DNA from: an uncultured Clostridia bacterium
GTDB taxonomy: Bacteria > Bacillota > Clostridia > Christensenellales > HGM11417
Direction of reading: 5' to 3'
NCBI GenBank assembly: GCA_944332455.1
Contig: CALVJY010000006.1
Coordinates: 24,623 to 88,622, forward strand
DNA length: 64,000 bases
Position 1 is the first letter of the stretch. Every line of letters begins with the position of its first letter. Below the pieces are notes generated by a model. It saw only the letters and a list, made by a program, of their open reading frames with translations. It was not told the DNA's origin and ran no database searches. Made by a program: the position numbers and the translations under genes. Shown here piece after piece: positions 1 to 9,387 of the stretch.

Positions 1-1983
1 CTCCATCACGAATCTGGCCGCAGTCACGTCGTCGCGGAAGTCGAACTTGTAGATGGCGTAGTTTTCCCGCCTGCCCAGACGATAGGAGCGCTCTCCCTCA
101 ATGGTCGCGGAATAGTAGTTGCCGAAGTCGTCCGAATACCACAGGAAACCGGCCTCGTCCTCGGTCATGTCGCAGTCAAACTCGGCAAAGGTGACGTCCG
201 TGAACTTGGCCGCGACCTTCTGCTCATAGAGGTCCGCCAGCTGGGCGGTGGTCACAAACACGTAGTTGTCCGGGCAGCTGTCCACGATGCGCGAAATGCT
301 GGAAATATCCACCTCCCAGCCGCTCATGCCGATGTACAGGATGGAGCCGTCCTCGATGACGCTGTTCGTCAAAAAGTCCGGGCTCTTGCTCACGCCGATG
401 GCCTGCATGACGGGCGTTCCCCGGAAGTAGATGTTGTTCTTGCCGCTGAAGTACTCCTCGGTGGAATAGCCGCTGACCGCGCCGTAGCCCGAGACCAGGT
501 AGTCCATGTTGTCCAGGTAGACCACTTCCTTCAGGTTGGGCACCATGTCGTTGCGGTAGGTCCGCTTTCCGGCCGAAGTCGAGATCATCTTGTCCAGGTA
601 GGAATCCGTCATGCCGTAGAAGCCGGCCAGATCCCAGCTGCTCTCCAGGTCGGTCAGGTTGGGGTTCAGGTAGCCGATGCCGGATTCCGCCACCACGAAG
701 CCGTCGGTGGCCGTGGCGTTGGCGTTCATCCAGCGGATGATGTTGGGATTCAGGTCAAAGGCGGTCTCGCAGACCGGGTAGGTCATGACCACATTGGAGT
801 AGGAGTCGTGGACCAGATCCCAGGTTATGGGCAGCTTGTAGTTGGTGTAGGAGTTGTTGTCGCCCTCGGACAGGGACATGGCGATGTAGACCTTGCTCTC
901 GTCGTAGACCAGTTCCTCGCTCTGTTCCTCCAGGGTCTCGGAAGGCAGGCCGCTGGTCCAGGTCAGATTCCAGGTCTCGTGGGTGACCTCGAAGAACTTG
1001 CCGTGCTCGTTGACGTAGGTGACCAGGGAGTTCTCGTCCCCGACCAGATGCCACACGCCGAGGACCACGGTGTCGTCCCCGGTCAGCGCCATGATCCGGT
1101 CCTCGATGGCGGCCTCCTCTTCGGTCTGAAGAGTGGAGAAAATGCGGGTGTAGTGGAAAATTTTGTGGCTGATCACGTAGTCCCAGTAGGCGCCGTTAAA
1201 GGTGCCGTCGTGGGCGATGGCCTTGTCGCTGAAGGTCCATTCCCCGCTCTCGGCCCGCTCCAGGGCGTACAGGGTGGCCTCCTTCCACAGCGCCCGGTTG
1301 TCCTGCGTCAGATCGAAATCCAGGGTGCTGCCCTTGACCTCGAGGGGCTCCAGGCCCTGCTCGGTCAGCCAGGCATTCAGCTCGGTCAGCTCGCCCTCGG
1401 TCAGGGGCAGGGCGTCGTACTGCCCGCACATCATGGTCAGCAGGTTGAGCACCGCCATGTAGCCGTAGTTGTTGCTGTTGGGATCGCAGACCGTGCCGGT
1501 GACGATGGCGCTGTCGTACAGCACCGCCCCGCCCAGCAGATCGCGGTACTCGGCCACCAGCTCGTACAGGCTGTCGAACTTCACCTTTTCGAAGTAGGGC
1601 GAGCCGTCCTCGTTCGTGTAGGTGGAATCCAGCTGCTCAAACCAGTACTGCGAGGAGTACAGGCCGGTGGTCTGGATCATGTAGGGGTGGATCAGATACA
1701 TGCTGGGGTTTTCGCGGTTGGCGATCCCCTGCAGGGCCAGCGCCAGGATGGTGTCCGTGTAGGGCTCCTGCTTGGCCAGCTCGATGTAGTTGATCGTCCG
1801 CTGGGTCTCCCCCTCGGGTTTGGGATAGGCGTTGAAGGAAGCGTCGTAGTCCACAGCTTCGATCTCCGTGATCTTGTTGACTTCGTCGGGCTCGGTGCTC
1901 TCGCCCCCGCAGCCGGTCAGGCCGAGGGCGGAAACCATCACGAACAGGAGAAGCGCGCTGATTCCTCGTTTCAGTTTTTTCAT
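1..1983 (-). CDS. GxGYxYP-family putative glycosidase lipoprotein (3' end beyond window)
   Basis: Translating from the ATG at 1983 gives an uninterrupted frame to base 1, so the C-terminus is missing. Residues 1-26 form a lipoprotein signal with a lipobox (LGLTGC). Near residues 65-85 is ALALQGIANRENPSMYLI, which resembles the N-terminal signature of the GxGYxYP putative glycoside hydrolases. Further on, ESGIGYLNPN matches the family's naming motif with Asn replacing the second Tyr. The protein is therefore probably a surface-anchored carbohydrate-active enzyme. It is the last visible gene of the mannosidase/ABC operon, after a 119-bp gap containing hairpins. Family assignment is by motif recall; catalytic activity is unproven for the family in general. 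Confidence 0.7.
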   Translation of the reverse strand, partial: MKKLKRGISALLLFVMVSALGLTGCGGESTEPDEVNKITEIEAVDYDASFNAYPKPEGETQRTINYIELAKQEPYTDTILALALQGIANRENPSMYLIHPYMIQTTGLYSSQYWFEQLDSTYTNEDGSPYFEKVKFDSLYELVAEYRDLLGGAVLYDSAIVTGTVCDPNSNNYGYMAVLNLLTMMCGQYDALPLTEGELTELNAWLTEQGLEPLEVKGSTLDFDLTQDNRALWKEATLYALERAESGEWTFSDKAIAHDGTFNGAYWDYVISHKIFHYTRIFSTLQTEEEAAIEDRIMALTGDDTVVLGVWHLVGDENSLVTYVNEHGKFFEVTHETWNLTWTSGLPSETLEEQSEELVYDESKVYIAMSLSEGDNNSYTNYKLPITWDLVHDSYSNVVMTYPVCETAFDLNPNIIRWMNANATATDGFVVAESGIGYLNPNLTDLESSWDLAGFYGMTDSYLDKMISTSAGKRTYRNDMVPNLKEVVYLDNMDYLVSGYGAVSGYSTEEYFSGKNNIYFRGTPVMQAIGVSKSPDFLTNSVIEDGSILYIGMSGWEVDISSISRIVDSCPDNYVFVTTAQLADLYEQKVAAKFTDVTFAEFDCDMTEDEAGFLWYSDDFGNYYSATIEGERSYRLGRRENYAIYKFDFRDDVTAARFVME

Positions 1984-2041
1984 GCAAATTCCTCCTTACC
2001 GGATTACCCGGCATTTGATTACAGGCGGGCTGACAGAGATC

Positions 2042-2082
2042 TTTTGCTTGAACTTGCGTTCAAGCAAAAAGGCGTACGCCTT
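2042..2082 (-). terminator. Intercistronic double hairpin
   Basis: An 11-bp perfect stem (2042-2052 with 2059-2069, 6-nt loop) adjoins a second inverted repeat AAGGCG/CGCCTT (2069-2082). On the minus strand the second stem is followed by a short T run. The pair lies between the downstream permease and the GxGYxYP gene, so it may be a partial terminator or RNA-stability element that gives the importer and enzyme genes different expression levels. Function is inferred from position only. Confidence 0.5.
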
Positions 2083-2102
2083 TGGGGGGCGCTGCTTTGC
2101 CG

Positions 2103-2999
2103 TCATCCCTTGATGCTGCCCATGGCCAGGCCGCCCTTGGTGATCGACTTGTTGAAGATGGTAAAGAAGATCAGGGAGGGCAGCGCGGACATGACCAGCA
2201 GGGCGTAGGTGTAGGTGGGATAGTTCCCCCCTGTGTCCCCTGCCGTCATCATCACGCTGATGGAGATGGTCCGCAGCTCCGGCTCGGTGATCAGCAGGTT
2301 GGAGATGGCGTACTCGTTCCAGTAGCCCATGAACTGGACCAGGGCGATGGAGACGATGATGCCCTTGGACAGGGGCAGGATGATCCGGAAAAACCGGGTC
2401 AGCTCCCCCGCGCCGTCGATCTTGGCGGCCTCCTCGACCTCCTTGGGCAGCCCCTCGAAAAAGCCCCGCATGAAGATGATGGAAGTGGGCATGGAGGTAG
2501 CCGAAAAGATCAGGCCGATGGCAAACAGATCGTTGGTCATCTTCATCAGATCCATCAGGTAATAAAAGGCCAGCAGGTAGCCGAACAGGGGGACGGTCTG
2601 GGTGAGGATGACAAAGCTCATGTACAGTTTTTTGCCCTTGAACTGCCGCTTGCCCAGGCAGTAGCCGATGGGCGTGGCGAAGATCAGCATGAACACCAGG
2701 GCGGCGGCCACCAGGACGATCTGGTTCCACAGGATGGTCAGATACGGCGTGAACAGCTGGATCTCCACCCGGCCGGTCGAGACCTTTCCGGTGAACACCG
2801 AGGTGTAGTTGGCCACGATCTGTTCCCAGCTGTCGGGCAGCGAGAAGGGCGACGTGGAGAGGGCGGCGCTGCTCTTGCCCGAGCAGATCAGCATGTACGC
2901 CAGGGGGAACAGCAGGGTGATCGCGGCGCAGATCAGCAGGACCTCCCGCAGGGTCAGCAGGGTGATGCGTTTTGCCTTCCGGCTCTGTTCGGCGGTCAT
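2103..2999 (-). CDS. Carbohydrate ABC transporter permease (MalG type)
   Basis: A 298-residue integral membrane protein with the layout of sugar-import permeases: a cytoplasmic N-terminus, about six hydrophobic segments, and the EAA loop (EEAAKIDGAGELTRFFRIILPL) that docks the ATPase. It would form the inner-membrane channel with the MalF-type partner encoded immediately upstream. The start ATG overlaps the stop of that gene by 4 bp (ATGA), a sign of translational coupling. No ATP-binding subunit is encoded nearby, so a shared MsmK-type ATPase elsewhere is likely. Confidence 0.93.
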   Translation of the reverse strand: MTAEQSRKAKRITLLTLREVLLICAAITLLFPLAYMLICSGKSSAALSTSPFSLPDSWEQIVANYTSVFTGKVSTGRVEIQLFTPYLTILWNQIVLVAAALVFMLIFATPIGYCLGKRQFKGKKLYMSFVILTQTVPLFGYLLAFYYLMDLMKMTNDLFAIGLIFSATSMPTSIIFMRGFFEGLPKEVEEAAKIDGAGELTRFFRIILPLSKGIIVSIALVQFMGYWNEYAISNLLITEPELRTISISVMMTAGDTGGNYPTYTYALLVMSALPSLIFFTIFNKSITKGGLAMGSIKG

Positions 3000-3880
3000 T
3001 CGGTCTTCCCTCCCGGCAGTCTGGTGTAGATCTCCATGATGATCATGACGATCAGGGTGTTGACCACGCCGATGGCAGAAGCATACCCATAGCCCATGGA
3101 GGAGTTTTGGACGTTTCGGTAGAGGTAGACCGCAATGGTCTCCACGCCCACCGAATTCGGGGCCAGTCCGTACAGATTTTCAAAGGCCTTGAAGGAGCCG
3201 ATGATGCTGAGGATCAGGTAGCTGACGATGACGGGTTTGATGAGGGGAAGCTCCACCATGAAGACGGTCTGCAGGGTGGAAGCCCCCTCGATCTTGGCCA
3301 CTTCGCGCATGCTCTCCTCGATGTTGTTGATGGCGGTAGTGAACAGCACCAGGGTCATGCCGCCGCCCGCGCCGTAGAAGGCCAGCAGCAGCACCAGCCA
3401 GGTGATCATGTCCTCGCCCAGCCAGTTGACCGGGGTCTGAACCAGCCCCAGCCCCATCAGGATGGAGTTGGCGAAGCCGTAGTCCGTCGGCACGAAGACG
3501 TAGTTCCACAGCCGGGCCATGGTGATCGACGAGACCACCGAGGGGATGTAGAAGATGTAGCGGTAAAGATTCAGAAAGCGGTGCCTGGCCACCATGAAGG
3601 ACCACAGCAGACCGAAGGAAAAGCCGATCAGCAGCCCCCAGGCGCCGAAGAGCACCGTCCGCCCCAATGACGCCCAGAACCGGCTGTCGCCGAGCACGCT
3701 CAGATAGTTGCCGAATCCCGTAAAAGTCCAGGTCCCGTACAGCGAAGTGATGTTGAAAGCGGACATGTAGACGCTCATGAACATCGGGATCAGCACGAAG
3801 GCCAGCATGACCAGAGTGCCCGGAAGCAGGTAAAGATAGGAATGAAGGCTCTCCTTCTTTTCCAGGGTCATCTTAGACAT
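2996..3880 (-). CDS. Carbohydrate ABC transporter permease (MalF type)
   Basis: A 294-residue membrane protein beginning MSKMTLEKKESLHSYLYLLP, with about six transmembrane helices and an EAA-type loop (REVAKIEGASTLQTVFMVELPL). It pairs with the MalG-type permease downstream (4-bp overlap) and lies 42 bp after the binding lipoprotein gene. The family imports oligosaccharides; the presence of a mannosidase at the head of the operon suggests a mannose-containing glycan, which is an inference. Confidence 0.93.
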   Translation of the reverse strand: MSKMTLEKKESLHSYLYLLPGTLVMLAFVLIPMFMSVYMSAFNITSLYGTWTFTGFGNYLSVLGDSRFWASLGRTVLFGAWGLLIGFSFGLLWSFMVARHRFLNLYRYIFYIPSVVSSITMARLWNYVFVPTDYGFANSILMGLGLVQTPVNWLGEDMITWLVLLLAFYGAGGGMTLVLFTTAINNIEESMREVAKIEGASTLQTVFMVELPLIKPVIVSYLILSIIGSFKAFENLYGLAPNSVGVETIAVYLYRNVQNSSMGYGYASAIGVVNTLIVMIIMEIYTRLPGGKTE

Positions 3881-3922
3881 AGCTCAAATTACTTCCTAAA
3901 AGATTTCTTCTCCGGGAGGACC

Positions 3923-5164
3923 TTACTTGCAGATCTCCTTGAACCTCTGCTCCAGCTGGGAATCCAGACCGGACTCGTACTTGTAGTAAGTCATGTAGTA
4001 AAGGCTCATGCCCTTTTCGCCGATGAGGTCGTAGACCTCCTTCATGGCGCCGTCGAAGGCCGATTTGACCTCGTCGGCGATGTGATCGGTGGAGACGCCG
4101 GTTAGCACCGGGAACATGAAGCAGTTCAGCAGTTCCTGCTGGGCGGCGTCGCTGTACATGAACTCGATGACCTTTTTGCACTCCTCGGGATACTCGGTGT
4201 TGGCGTTGATGCACATGACGTCGGTGTAGACGCCGGTGATCGGGCTGACCGTGTCGTAGGCCGAATTTTCGGCCTTGTAGGCGGCCGGCGCGTCGGGGAA
4301 GACGATGGTGCCGATCTCGAAGGTGGTGTTGGCGCTCAGCGTGATCAGGTCGATGGAGGGAGTCCAGATCATCAGGGCGTTCTGATTCTCAAAGGCGGAG
4401 CGGGCCGTCGTGGTGGTGTAGCCCGAGATGTTCTCCGCGAAGAAGCCCTTCGAATACATGTCCGCCAGCAGGGACCAGCCGTTTTCCCATCCTTCCCCGG
4501 TCAGGGGGCTGGAGGTCAGGTCGTCGGCGATCAGGTGCTCCAGCTCGGCCTCGGTCATGGTGCGGGCGTGCAAAGTCTGGGGAATGTGGTAGCTGTAGCC
4601 GGTGACGATGGTCTCGTAGTCGGCAGCTTTGATCTTGGCGCAGAGGTCGGCGAATTCCTCATAGGTCTGGGGCTCCTCCCAGCCGTTGGCGTCGAAGACC
4701 GTCTTGTTGTAGTAGATCACCGAGGCAAAGCCGAAGATGGGGGCGCCGTAGGAGGAGCCGTCGATCTTGTTCAGCAGGGCCTGATTGACCATTCTGGACT
4801 CCAGCTCCTCGTCGATGACGTCGTCGAGGGACAGAAGCAGATTGCTGTCCACCAGCGTGGGCAGGACCGAGCCGCCCCAGGTCGCGGTCATGTCCGGACC
4901 GTCCGGACTCTTCAGGGAGGTCGCCAGCGAGGCCCCCAGCGAGTTTCCGGCCACGAAGTTCAGGGTGATGCCGGGGTTCTGGGTCTCGAAGGCGTTCTTG
5001 AACCAGCCCATGAAGTACTCGGGCTGATTGTTGGACTGGATCCAGATGGTCAGTTCGACGCCGTCGTCTTTGGTAAAGCTGTCGTCTGAACCGCCGCCGC
5101 AGGCCGTCAGGCCGAGCAGGACGCAGAGTGCGCATACCAGGATGCTTGCGATTTTCTTTTTCAT
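3923..5164 (-). CDS. Sugar-binding lipoprotein of ABC importer (family 1 SBP)
   Basis: A 413-residue extracellular solute-binding protein. The N-terminus has a lipoprotein signal (lipobox LGLTAC, Cys about residue 22). The body shows the extracellular solute-binding protein family 1 pattern: a short beta strand LTIWIQ, a YYNKTVFDANGWEEPQTYEEF segment typical of sugar binders, and a two-lobe length. It should capture an oligosaccharide outside the membrane and deliver it to the two permeases encoded just downstream. Located 63 bp after the GH38 gene in the same direction. Confidence 0.92.
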   Translation of the reverse strand: MKKKIASILVCALCVLLGLTACGGGSDDSFTKDDGVELTIWIQSNNQPEYFMGWFKNAFETQNPGITLNFVAGNSLGASLATSLKSPDGPDMTATWGGSVLPTLVDSNLLLSLDDVIDEELESRMVNQALLNKIDGSSYGAPIFGFASVIYYNKTVFDANGWEEPQTYEEFADLCAKIKAADYETIVTGYSYHIPQTLHARTMTEAELEHLIADDLTSSPLTGEGWENGWSLLADMYSKGFFAENISGYTTTTARSAFENQNALMIWTPSIDLITLSANTTFEIGTIVFPDAPAAYKAENSAYDTVSPITGVYTDVMCINANTEYPEECKKVIEFMYSDAAQQELLNCFMFPVLTGVSTDHIADEVKSAFDGAMKEVYDLIGEKGMSLYYMTYYKYESGLDSQLEQRFKEICK

Positions 5165-5227
5165 CTGTTCTCTCCTTTTGGTTTTTTTACGGTTGCGGAC
5201 AACCGGTTTTGACAGGAAACGGCGAGG

Positions 5228-7663
5228 CTAAAGGGCAAAGCCCCCGCACTCGCAAAAGCCCCCCTCCTCCAGCCGGAAGGTCTTGATCTCAAAGCCCCCG
5301 AAGGCCGCTTCGATCCGGGCTCCGCCCAGACGGAGGACGGCCCTTCTGGACTCTTTGGAGGCGTTGAACAGCCGGACGACCGGTCTTCCCTCCTCGGCTG
5401 TGAAGGACTGGAGCAGGATCTCCCGATCTCCGGAGAGCTCCGGCCCCTCGCAGGGCACCTCCGGCCCCCCTTTGGGGAACAGGGTCATCGAAAAGGGCGG
5501 CTCGTTGAGCAGCTGGGCCAGGCGGGGCGCCTCGGCCTCGATCTCCTCCCTCCGTCCGGCGATCAGCCGGAAGCGGAAGTGAAGTTCGGTCTGATCCGAA
5601 CGCCCGTACCAGCGCTCCTCGTTCAGGATCTCCCTTCCGTCGATGTAGTGAGCGGTGTAAGCGGTCCCCCGGGCCAGGGAAAGTTCGGCGCGGCTGCCCA
5701 CAAAGCTGGCGGCGTAGATGCCGTCGTTCAGCACGGCCGCGGCCATTCCCTCTTTCGCGCACAGGAGCCAGTTCTGGAAGACTTTTTCGGCGCCGTCCGC
5801 CGCCAGATCCTCGGCTCCGGCCAGGATGCCGCCCCGGAAGGCCGTTCCTTCCCGGAAGGGCAGCACCAGCTTCAGCATCCTGTTTTTTTCCCGGAAGTGG
5901 ACCTCGGTCCGCACTTCGATTTCGGGCCGCCCCTTCATGACGCGGTAGCGCGTCACCACGCAGGACTCTCCCCCCTCGAAAATGCACTCGATCTCGTCGA
6001 AGACCGGACCGCTCTCGGTCAGCCGCACGGAGGCGATCTCCTCCCGATGCACCCCGCACAGGCGGGCGGATCGGGCGGGATCGCCCAGGCGCATGGGCAG
6101 TTCGGGTTCTCCCAGCCGCCGGTGCTGGTAGGGCTGCATGCCCCAGGGGTCCTCGTTATCCGTGTACAGCACGGGGGCAAAGGCCCCGCCCGACAAAAGC
6201 TCCCGCCCCTCGAAGGACAGGCTTTCGATCAGGCCGCTGCCGGCCCCGATGCGGAGGGCCAGACCGCCCTCCTCGCTGCGGTAATCTTCCCTCAGGCCGA
6301 CGGCCCGGTGCCGGGGCCCCGGCAGGGCCCGCAGGATGATCCGCTGGAAAGCGGAGGGTCTTAAGGGGACGCGGACCGCCACCTTTTTGACCCAGTCGAT
6401 GGGGACGTTGGAATCCTCTTTGATCAGCTGAGCGGGCAGCTTTTCCTCCCCGCAGAAGGCCTCGAAGGCGGTCTGCCGGCCGTTCATGTCGTTGTCGGCC
6501 AGAATGACGGGCAGTTCCAGCACGGCCTCGGTCGGCGCCGGATGCGGATTGAACACGGAAACGGGATATTCGTCCTGCCCCGTCCGCCGCCCGCCCAGGC
6601 AGGCCCGCATGAAGGCGGAGACCCGGAGTTCCTTGAGCAGGCTCCTGGCGGCCTCCATATCGGACAGCGCCCCTTCCATGGCGCTCCGGACGCAGGTCCC
6701 GGCCAGCACGTCGTGAAATTCGGCCAAAAGCAGCTTGCGCTCGGCCTCCCGCAGCGACTCGGCGGGATATTCTCCCAGGCCCGAGGCCGTCAGGGCCGAT
6801 ACCATCTTTTCGGTGGCGAAATATTCGCTCTCCAAACGGCGGTAGGTCTGTTTGATCTTGATCTGCGAGGTGTAGCATCCCGGGAAGCAGGGATACAGTC
6901 CCCCCTTGACGAGGGGACGCTCCTCCCCGGCCGTCGCCCCGAAAAAGTCCTCCGGCCGGGCGTAGCGGATGCGGTCGCCGGGGACCTTCAGCGCGGCAAG
7001 ATCTTCCAGATCCTTCCGGGAGGGACCTCCCCCGTGATTGCCGATGCCGATCAGCGTCAGAATGGCCTCCTTCCCCTCCGTCCTGGCGATCTCGGCCTCC
7101 ACCTTTTTGGCGGCCAGTCCCATGGGCTGGTTGTAAAATCCGGCCGCGCGCACCACGGTGACCCGGCTCCCGTCCACGCCCTCCCAGACGAATTCCTCGG
7201 GCAGGTCGCAGAAGCCGTTCATGGGCCGGCAGCAGACGTAACTGTCGTAGCCCCCCTTTTTCAGCAGCTGGGGCAGGCCCGGACTGTGGCCGAAGGAGTC
7301 CACGTTGACCGCCGTCCTGCAGGAGGCGCCGAACTTTTCCCGGAAATAGTCCTGTCCCCGCCGCATCTGCCGGATCAACCCCTCCGCCGAGGGCATGCTG
7401 CAGTCCGGCTGCAGATACCAGCCCCCCATGACCTGCCATTTGCCCTGCCGGATCAGCGCCGCGATCCGCCCGAACAGTTCGGGGTCATACCGCTCCGTCC
7501 ACTCGTAGATCAGGGATTCGTTGTGGCAGAAAACGTAGTCGAAGCGCTCGCAAAGGTCGGCCGCGCTCCGGAACGTGGCCAGCGTCACGGCGGCCCCCTC
7601 CTCCCAATCCCACTGCCAGATGGGATCGATATGGGCATTGCAGATCAGAAAAACTTCCTTCAT
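5228..7663 (-). CDS. GH38 alpha-mannosidase (locus 1)
   Basis: An 811-residue cytoplasmic glycosidase with no signal peptide. The N-terminal GH38 catalytic domain shows the metal-ligand motif HIDPIW (His11, Asp13), the expected nucleophile in NVDSFGHS (Asp122), and an FHDVLAGT motif further on. The central and C-terminal parts fit the beta-rich domains of the family, and the length is normal for bacterial GH38. It would remove alpha-mannosyl residues from glycans imported by the following ABC system. First gene of the operon, preceded by a good promoter at 7792-7820. A second GH38 gene lies at 16846-19251. Linkage preference cannot be read from sequence. Confidence 0.95.
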   Translation of the reverse strand: MKEVFLICNAHIDPIWQWDWEEGAAVTLATFRSAADLCERFDYVFCHNESLIYEWTERYDPELFGRIAALIRQGKWQVMGGWYLQPDCSMPSAEGLIRQMRRGQDYFREKFGASCRTAVNVDSFGHSPGLPQLLKKGGYDSYVCCRPMNGFCDLPEEFVWEGVDGSRVTVVRAAGFYNQPMGLAAKKVEAEIARTEGKEAILTLIGIGNHGGGPSRKDLEDLAALKVPGDRIRYARPEDFFGATAGEERPLVKGGLYPCFPGCYTSQIKIKQTYRRLESEYFATEKMVSALTASGLGEYPAESLREAERKLLLAEFHDVLAGTCVRSAMEGALSDMEAARSLLKELRVSAFMRACLGGRRTGQDEYPVSVFNPHPAPTEAVLELPVILADNDMNGRQTAFEAFCGEEKLPAQLIKEDSNVPIDWVKKVAVRVPLRPSAFQRIILRALPGPRHRAVGLREDYRSEEGGLALRIGAGSGLIESLSFEGRELLSGGAFAPVLYTDNEDPWGMQPYQHRRLGEPELPMRLGDPARSARLCGVHREEIASVRLTESGPVFDEIECIFEGGESCVVTRYRVMKGRPEIEVRTEVHFREKNRMLKLVLPFREGTAFRGGILAGAEDLAADGAEKVFQNWLLCAKEGMAAAVLNDGIYAASFVGSRAELSLARGTAYTAHYIDGREILNEERWYGRSDQTELHFRFRLIAGRREEIEAEAPRLAQLLNEPPFSMTLFPKGGPEVPCEGPELSGDREILLQSFTAEEGRPVVRLFNASKESRRAVLRLGGARIEAAFGGFEIKTFRLEEGGFCECGGFAL

Positions 7664-7791
7664 CCGGTCACCTCATGTCTGTCTTTTTCAAAGGCCCCTC
7701 CCCAACAACCCTTCCCTGAACCGGCGCATTTTCGAAGACCTTCTTTTTTCAGACGGATACGAAAAAAGCAGGCCGGTCCTTTCTTGTCTCT

Positions 7792-7820
7792 ATCATATAC
7801 CGAAAAAGCGCGTTCGTCAA
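7792..7820 (-). promoter_or_regulatory. Sigma-A promoter of mannosidase operon 1
   Basis: On the minus strand, TTGACG, a 17-bp spacer and TATGAT, about 125 bp upstream of the GH38 start. It faces away from the regulator promoter at 7967-7995, so the 7664-8034 gap is a divergent control region. Confidence 0.8.
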
Positions 7821-7966
7821 TAGGGAAAGGGAGAATTTCAGGCTCTTTTCTCCAAATTTTCAGTACAACTTGCGAACAACTCGGCCTCCCGCCGGGAAGG
7901 AAAAGCTCCTCCTTTTCCGGCTGCGCAAGCGGAGCCCTTCTTCCCTGCCGTCCGCCCGAAATCCGG

Positions 7967-7995
7967 TTGATTTCGCCGCCCGTTTGTGATATAAT
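7967..7995 (+). promoter_or_regulatory. Sigma-A promoter of GntR/LacI-type regulator 1
   Basis: TTGATT, a 17-bp spacer and TATAAT, ending 39 bp before the regulator's ATG. The spacing and hexamers are close to consensus. Confidence 0.82.
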
Positions 7996-8034
7996 GAAAA
8001 AAAAACGGAGATCGGCTCTGTCCGTCCGAGCGCC

Positions 8035-9138
8035 ATGAAAGCAAACCACAGCCGGAACATTTACGACTATCTGTTCGATCTGATCGTGGAAAACAAGTAC
8101 AACCCGGATTTTCGGCTCCCCTCCGAGAACGAGCTGGCCGAGCGGTTCGGCGCCAGCCGGACGGCCGCCCGGCTGGCCTTTGAACGCCTGGAGGCCAAGG
8201 GTCTGGTCCTGCGGAAGAGGGGAAGCGGATCCTTTGTCAACACCGATCACCTGAAATCCCGGGAGGAGTCCGACCCCCGCCTGACCTACAGCGTGGCCGC
8301 CCTGCTGCCCTATCCGCAGCCGGTGTTTATCACCGACATCCTGATGGGGATCTCGGATTTTTTCCGGACTAACGATATTTTGTGCCATTTTTTCTTCACC
8401 TATGAGCGGCCCGACATGGAGACCGACATGCTGAAGATCCTGGCCAAAAAGCAATTCGACGGGCTGCTGTTTTACCCCCAGTCCAAAGATCCCCTCTGCC
8501 CGGAGATCCGGGAGCTGATCGAGTCGGGCTATCCCGTGGTCTCCATCGACCGCTACTACAAGGGCCTGAACCTGTACGCCGTGTCCACCAACCACTTCGG
8601 GGACTGCTACAAGGCCATTCAGAAGCTGGTGGAGCTCGGCCGGCAGAACATCTGCTTTATCACCGAAGCCCGCGGCATCACCTCCATCGAACACCGGATC
8701 AACGGCTTCCGGACGGCCGTCCGCCACTTTCTGCCCGCCGGCACCGACCCCTCCCTGCTGGTCCTGCCCCGGATCAACGCCGGTTTCGAGCAGGGGTTCG
8801 AGCCCATCCTCGAGCGCCACCTCCGGGATCACCCGGACACGGACGCCATCATCACCACCAGCGGATTTTTCTCCCTGCACACCATCGAAGTCTTGAAGCG
8901 GATGCACAAAGTCATCGGCCGGGACCTCGATCTGGTCTTTTTTGACAACGAGATCATCAACTTCGACTCCACCCTTTACCCCTACATTCAGATCCGGCAA
9001 AATTCCGCGGGCATCGGGGAAAAGGCCGGAGAGATTTTGGTCAAGCTGATGCGCAAGCTTCCCCTGCAGGAGAAAATGGACGTCCGCATCCCCTCCTCCA
9101 TGGAACTGATCAACTTCGATCTGCGCAGCGGCCTATGA
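8035..9138 (+). CDS. GntR-type DNA-binding / LacI-type sensor regulator (AraR architecture), locus 1
   Basis: A 367-residue regulator. Residues about 1-75 are a winged-helix GntR domain (RLPSENELAERFGASRTAARLAFERLEAKGLV, then a RKRGSGSFV wing). The remainder is a periplasmic-binding-protein-like ligand domain as in LacI or AraR (for example the PVVSIDRYY segment). This architecture normally represses sugar genes until a sugar binds. It is divergent from mannosidase operon 1, its probable target. The ATG lacks a strong Shine-Dalgarno sequence (a GGAG lies about 24 nt upstream), so translation initiation may be weak. Confidence 0.92.
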   Translation: MKANHSRNIYDYLFDLIVENKYNPDFRLPSENELAERFGASRTAARLAFERLEAKGLVLRKRGSGSFVNTDHLKSREESDPRLTYSVAALLPYPQPVFITDILMGISDFFRTNDILCHFFFTYERPDMETDMLKILAKKQFDGLLFYPQSKDPLCPEIRELIESGYPVVSIDRYYKGLNLYAVSTNHFGDCYKAIQKLVELGRQNICFITEARGITSIEHRINGFRTAVRHFLPAGTDPSLLVLPRINAGFEQGFEPILERHLRDHPDTDAIITTSGFFSLHTIEVLKRMHKVIGRDLDLVFFDNEIINFDSTLYPYIQIRQNSAGIGEKAGEILVKLMRKLPLQEKMDVRIPSSMELINFDLRSGL

Positions 9139-9264
9139 GCCGGGCGGAGGCTTTTCTCCGTCAAACGCCGCGAAAACAGCGCTTTTCTCCTCCATGAATT
9201 TTTTCCGCAATGAAACAAATTCTTTCCGTCCCCAAAGGAGATCGAACATGAACACATAAAAAAA

Positions 9265-9326
9265 GGCCGGGCGACCCCGGCCAAACGACCAGGCCGAAGC
9301 GTCGGAGCGCTTCGGCCTGGTCTTTT
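9265..9326. terminator. Bidirectional terminator pair between convergent genes
   Basis: A 7-bp GC stem (9265-9271 with 9276-9282), preceded by an A run that gives a minus-strand U tract, is followed by a 15-bp perfect stem (9287-9301 with 9308-9322) and TTTT. The pair separates the plus-strand regulator from the minus-strand aminotransferase and could stop transcription from both sides. Confidence 0.85.
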
Positions 9327-9387
9327 CGGTGTCTTTCTGTTTTTGCGTGCTTTAATGTGATTCCGGGGATGGTCTGCAAAATGGTCC

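Noticed and set aside
808..2208. Long open frame on the plus strand (466 codons) opposite the GxGYxYP and permease genes
   Set aside because: It is the reverse-strand reading of GC-rich coding DNA, full of Gly/Val/Leu/Gln and without domain signals; the minus-strand proteins have clear motifs.
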